Assembly: GCA_001599935.1 (NCBI GenBank)
Contig: BCIJ01000016.1
Span: 66,419-130,418 of the forward strand
Length of the DNA stretch: 64,000 nucleotides
Direction of reading: 5' to 3'
Origin: Holtermannia corniformis
Lineage: Eukaryota; Basidiomycota; Tremellomycetes; Holtermanniales
Shown: piece by piece, positions 60,580 to 64,000 of the stretch
Position numbering within the stretch: the stretch's first letter is position 1
Layout of the letters: each line of letters begins with the position of its first letter
Notes under the pieces: generated by a model
What the model was told of the DNA's origin: nothing
The model's input: the letters and a program-made list of their open reading frames with translations, nothing else
Database searches by the model: none
Position numbers and translations under genes: made by a program

Positions 60580-63500
60580 CTACGACCCAGATGGCTGCAG
60601 CACGTCTACGTATCGGCTTCGTATGTTCTTTTTGGGTGCTGCCGAGCCAGGTCTTTTGGACGGCGGCCTCGTGAGGAGATCATCTAGCGAAGTCACTGCG
60701 GGGGGCGCAAGTGGTGGCGTTGACAAAGCGATAGCTGGAGGCGAGTGCGTTCTCGACGCCGTTCTGGCAGGCCCCGGTGCGGCTTCTGAAGGCTCGACCA
60801 GAGGTTTCAGGCGTTGCACGGCTGGATTTGTCGCAAACATAGGCTCGCCTAAGACTTCCCTCAGACTGGAGCCCGGCGTTACCGACGGCGTGGTCGGCCG
60901 TTTGACGGGCATGACAGCTGCTGGCGTGCGAGATGGCGAGGCCGTGGCTGCTCTTGGCGGCGGCGCTAGCGCAGGTGGCAATTCCGTGGGTGCTGCCTAA
61001 CCGCACAATCAGAGATGACATAGGTAGGTGCGAATCACTTACCCCTTTCACGACCCAACGCTTGAGCTCCTTGTCAAACACCATCGAGCTCTCCTCACCC
61101 AACTTTGCTCGGACAGGCCCGGAAGAGGCCTCTCCTTCCTTTTTGCCCCACCAACGGCCGAGCCACGAACTCTTGCCGGCGTCTAGCGCGAATCAGCTCT
61201 GTGATACTCATGATTTCTCTAGTGTTTACCTGGTTGCGTGGGGGCTTTGCCAGAATCGATCGGTCTGACAGAAGTTTCCGGGGCTTTGGCTGCGGCTGAT
61301 GCTTGGGTAACAGCAGCCGTATGCGGTGATCCTCTCGAACGATTGCTCGATCCGAGCTCATCGTCGTGGGCCTCGACACTGGCATCTGCACTAGGTCTAC
61401 CCGCACCATACGGGCTGTAAGTCGGCGTAAAGTGAGGTACATAGGTTTGACCACTTGCGGCGATGTGAGGGGTGAAGTGGGGGGTTGATTCTGCAGAATT
61501 GGACGGTGTCCGGTCGTAAGCATCGTCGGGTTGATATGCGTCGCGTGCGGCGTCGATCAGGCTCTGCGGGATCTGATCTGATTGCGGATCATCCGTTGCC
61601 TGGTATGCTGATACGGAGAATGACTCCGGCACCGGCGTAATGGAGCTCCAATGCGAAAAAGGACCGACAGCCGTTGCTGATGCTGGTCCTCGGACATTGT
61701 TTTGGGTGATTGGCTCCGAGGACTCGCCTTCGCCCTCATCACCGGCTATGAACTTTGTGATCCGGCCCTCAAACCACGAGCCAATTTTGTCCAGTCCAGG
61801 CTTAACCGTCTTATGCGTCGCGCCAGATGCGAGGCCGATAGAGGTGATGGTTCCGCCTAGCCGGTCCGACAAATCTTGCAAGCTCTCTTGAAACGTCGTA
61901 GGCAATGATTGGACGTCCTTGGCAAGAGTCGTCAGTACATTGCAGTACCTGCGCCAAGTCTTAGCAAGCAAAGATTTCACGCGTCACTGACCCACCTTTC
62001 AGCTTTGGTAACATCTCCAACTTCGGCGAGAAGTCGGGCGCGGTGAAGTTTGTATGGCCACAGCGTCGAATTGCCAGGTGTGACCTTGCGATCGCGCGTT
62101 GACGTGCGCAGGGTTCCAGCAAACTCTGCTATCTCTAGAAGAATTACCGCATCGCTGTCGAGCTTGCCGGAGCTATCTGGTAGTACGCTCATCTTGGCAT
62201 CACCATCTTGCCACGCCGCGAATTCTGGCGACAGTACGAAACTGGATTATATTTCAGCACTCAGCAAACATCGCAAGACTATGCTGACCAAACGCTTGCA
62301 GCGTACGCCATGCCAAGGCTTGTGAAGTGGCTCGCCAGCCGGGTGAGCAAGGTGCGGTCCTCCAAAGTGCCGTGCTCGCTGATGCTGGCAACAATACGTG
62401 GCCACTGCCGGAGGTCTTCTTGGTGGGGTATCGTTGTACGACATAAATTTTCGACTACAACCGATCAGTGCCAGGCCATGCGGAAGGGGCAAGAGGACCC
62501 CATAACGTACCGCGTTCATCAAGACTACCACTGAACAGAGCGTATGTAACATTCAGACCTTCGAATTTATGGTCGGTCTCCAACATGACGTCCTCAGTAA
62601 AGCGCTTTGCGACATCCCTCCACTTGCTTTGTCCCAAGCTGCCCGCAATCAGAAGGGCGTGGGGCCACGCCTTGGCAGAGATTGCGAGGCGTATGGCTTC
62701 TTCTCTATCACCTGCTTCCAACAGAGATGATAGTTGTCCAAAATCGAGGCGCGAGGCGTACTGCTCGGGTCGATTCATGGCTTCCGTGATCGGTTTCGCA
62801 GCAATATTTGGTTGCGGCAAGCTCAACGCACGTCTCCGACGCTCATCCAGCTCAGCGCTGTGGGCAAGGATCAGCGAGGGGACTGTAATGCTCTCGAAAT
62901 CCTCACCTGCCGAAGAGCATACCATTGCTTGTTAGGAGCGCAGATAAGAGTCTAATTAAAAGCAAACAATCGACACCTTCCCGATCTGAGCCACGGCGAG
63001 CCTCGGCAAGGAGGAATGGCAGACCTGCCTCCAGTTCCGTGATACGCTCCGTGAGATAAGCAGATATAGCGTCGCGCTTCTGTTGATGGCTTTTGTCGCC
63101 AACCTTGAGCGAACCGTCGCCAAGCAGAGGGCCAGGGAATGCCACGCTGCTCACGAGCAAAGCTCCGGGCGGAACCACGTCTTGAATCTTGCGCATGTGA
63201 ACTAACGCTCGCGCTGACCCATAGCCGTATCCATGCGCAAGCTCCGCGGGTGGCGATAGCTGACTGAGCTCCGCAGCAGGGAATGTGACTGCAATTGTTC
63301 CGCCAAAGCCCAACACGACGACGGGGGCGCCTCGAGCGCTTGCGCCCTGGCGTTGCAAGGGGTCGGTTGCCGAGACGTCAGTCACAAGTGATAGCGACGA
63401 GGATGGCGTGTAGCTAGCACGCTGAGGAGAAGATGCGTGTTCTACGGATCCCGCGTTGGATTGCAAGGAGTTTGATGCCAATGTCGGCCGAGAGTACGGG

Positions 63501-64000
63501 ACGTCTGCTTCTCGTTTGTCGTGTTCGTGCACATCGGATCTTGCTGTTGATGGCACGACCGGATGGTCGTACCGTGGCATGGGTTGATGATCCTCGGCCG
63601 TCGACGAAGCGTCGCGAACGTCATCTACGTCTGACGGGCTCAGGAATTCGGCAAAGTTGCGCAATGAGGGTGACTCCCAGCTCGACTTTGTATCGCCGTC
63701 TGAAGACAGGCTCTTGGGAGGCGCGCTATGCAATGACAGGTGCGGGACAGCCAACTCATCATAGGTGCTCCAAGTTGCTTCGACGCTAGTACGATGGCCA
63801 TCAGCGGCATACGTGTAAGGATCCGCATCGACGCGAGACAAGGTCTGCTCCGCAGGCGGGTTGTAGTCCTCTGCTTGGTTTCGCGAGGAGTTTGGCCCAT
63901 TAATGAGCTCTTGCGTTTGCGCCTGTGGCAGCGGGTGGAGAGATCGAAGACCATCCGCGAAAGCGCGAGGTGTTGATATAGGAGGGCCATAAGTGGTTGA
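60580..64000 (-). CDS. SEC16: COPII coat scaffold Sec16 (5' part outside the window)
   Basis: Organises ER exit sites by binding Sec13, Sec23 and other COPII proteins. The open frame enters at base 64000, so the N-terminus lies outside. Exons: 64000-62907, 62857-62511, 62418-62289, 62241-61996, 61948-61230, 61182-61043, 60996-60580. Visible: an acidic/Ser-rich part, the central conserved domain (APVVVLGFGGTIAVTFP ... LLGDGSLKVGDKS), the ancestral coatomer element (FGQLSSLLEAGDREEAIRLAISAKAWPHALLIAG ... QWPRIVASISEH), the helical AERYCNVLTTLAKDVQSLP, a Pro/Tyr/Ser-rich linker, WWGKKEG, LGEESSMVFDKELKRWV, and the C-terminal RYVDVLQP block, the expected end of the family. Confidence 0.92.

Overview
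This is nuclear DNA of an intron-rich fungus, almost certainly a basidiomycete. Most genes are split by 40-60 base GT-AG introns with CTNAC-type branch sites. The Ste50-type adaptor at 6.1-8.8 kb carries two C-terminal SH3 domains after its SAM and RA domains, the Ubc2 layout of basidiomycetes. The yeast-like gene content and about 55% GC would suit Pucciniomycotina, but I cannot fix the genus. I re-spliced nearly every gene by eye; for the main ones the exon lengths sum to a whole number of codons.

Layout. 0-8.8 kb: glucose-6-phosphate isomerase (with one 1.7 kb intron full of degenerate repeats) and the Ubc2/Ste50 adaptor. 9-15.4 kb is an accessory block: two small Cys-rich paralogues flank a 4.6 kb Tc1/mariner element that has perfect 78-bp inverted repeats, a TA duplication, an intact DD34E transposase, a second multi-exon gene and a nested 504-bp TRIM-type mini LTR element. 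15.8-26 kb: GT31 glycosyltransferase, mitochondrial homoaconitase LYS4, a small membrane protein, a BCS1-like AAA ATPase, dolichyl pyrophosphate phosphatase and D-2-hydroxyglutarate dehydrogenase. 26-31 kb: two small Ser/Thr-rich genes and a complete Mutator-like element with a 9-bp target duplication.

31.4-64 kb is dense housekeeping DNA: hybrid histidine kinase, Sub1/PC4, an NDUFA4/MLRQ-like subunit, a tyrosyl-tRNA synthetase fused in frame to SAICAR synthetase (ADE1), a TRP/FLC-like membrane protein, Dom34/Pelota, eIF5, TRAPPC13, U1-70K, an unrecognised 279-residue protein, a secreted subtilase, Esf1, and the 3' part of Sec16 running off the window end.

The most unusual finding is the TyrRS-SAICAR synthetase fusion. 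Its two halves join by in-frame splicing with no stop and no internal ATG, retention of one intron would release TyrRS alone, and its reading frame requires a 2-nucleotide exon. Very small exons (2, 8, 12, 12, 16, 16, 16, 20 and 21 nt) recur across the window. The Tc1 element with a gene-sized cargo is the second strong lead.
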